DNA of 64,000 nt, from assembly GCA_025210655.1 (NCBI GenBank), contig JAOARG010000033.1, positions 1 through 64,000 on the forward strand. Direction: 5' to 3'. Positions within the stretch are counted from its first letter, which is position 1. The number at the start of each line of letters is the position of its first letter. Source of the DNA: Bacillota bacterium. GTDB lineage: Bacteria > Bacillota > Clostridia > Peptostreptococcales > Acidaminobacteraceae. The notes beneath the pieces were generated by a model. It searched no databases. It saw only the letters and a list, made by a program, of their open reading frames with translations, and was not told where the DNA came from. The translations under genes were made by a program, and so were the position numbers. This document shows, piece by piece, positions 63,975 through 64,000 of the stretch.

Positions 63975-64000
63975 ATGACAGCTCCTTTCTAACAGGCAGG

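Overview
The window is AT-rich, densely coded DNA from a low-GC Gram-positive anaerobe, most likely a member of the Clostridia. The grounds are strong GGAGG-type ribosome binding sites, bifunctional AdhE with Rex-type operators, FabI, PepF, LysM-anchored 5'-nucleotidases, several diguanylate cyclases, and an oxygen-sensitive ATP-dependent dehydratase/benzoyl-CoA-reductase-like system. No rRNA, tRNA or CRISPR array was seen. Genus cannot be fixed from this sequence alone.

Layout. 1-7 kb (minus): a MarR regulator, a 1770-residue pseudokinase/ATPase/TPR/GGDEF/GAF protein and a CcpA-like LacI regulator in one operon. 7-10.5 kb (plus): a secreted WG-repeat protein, a decayed PAS-GGDEF gene and an M23 peptidase. 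10.8-19.8 kb (minus): a MocR regulator preceded by a probable 6S RNA, a MacAB-like efflux operon ending in an NdpA homologue, an RluD-type pseudouridine synthase and a small unknown. 20-24.4 kb (minus): 5'-nucleotidase, FabI, PepF. 24.8-31 kb (plus): glutamine synthetase, an IS66 remnant between 68-bp direct repeats, and adhE. 31.4-36.6 kb: aminotransferase, LarA homologue and solute-binding lipoprotein, then PAP2 and patatin genes that converge. 36.8-39.8 kb (plus): a second 5'-nucleotidase and a YibE/F protein. 40-49 kb (minus): a poly-HAMP chemoreceptor, two Cache-GGDEF proteins, a lipoprotein, an Fe-S membrane protein, a methyltransferase and an ECF S component. 49.2-64 kb (minus): a catabolic island.

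The catabolic island has two transcription units, each with a textbook sigma-54 -24/-12 promoter. One encodes two BcrA/BcrD/HgdC-type ATPases, two BcrB/BcrC/HgdB-type subunits and a CooC-like ATPase. The other encodes an enoyl-CoA hydratase, a CoA-transferase, a FadN-like fusion, a thiolase and an acyl-CoA ligase. A ferredoxin lies between them and an NtrC-type regulator lies at the head. TTGTGCAA/TTGCACAA half-sites lie upstream of both promoters. Together they look like a dedicated, enhancer-controlled route that activates an organic acid to its CoA ester, reduces or dehydrates it with ATP-driven low-potential electrons, and cuts it by beta-oxidation. The substrate is not identifiable.

The most unusual structure is not a gene. 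At least six intergenic loci (about 10.5, 17.9, 26.8, 31.1, 39.8 and 42.6 kb) hold arrays of short perfect hairpins separated by an 8-9 nt linker. In the complete copies the linker left of the centre is the reverse complement of the linker right of the centre. The array can therefore fold as a ladder of stacked junctions with hairpin side arms. Linker sequence differs between loci but stays self-complementary within a locus, and hairpin arms covary between copies. This argues for selection on structure. I do not recognise it as a named repeat or RNA family.
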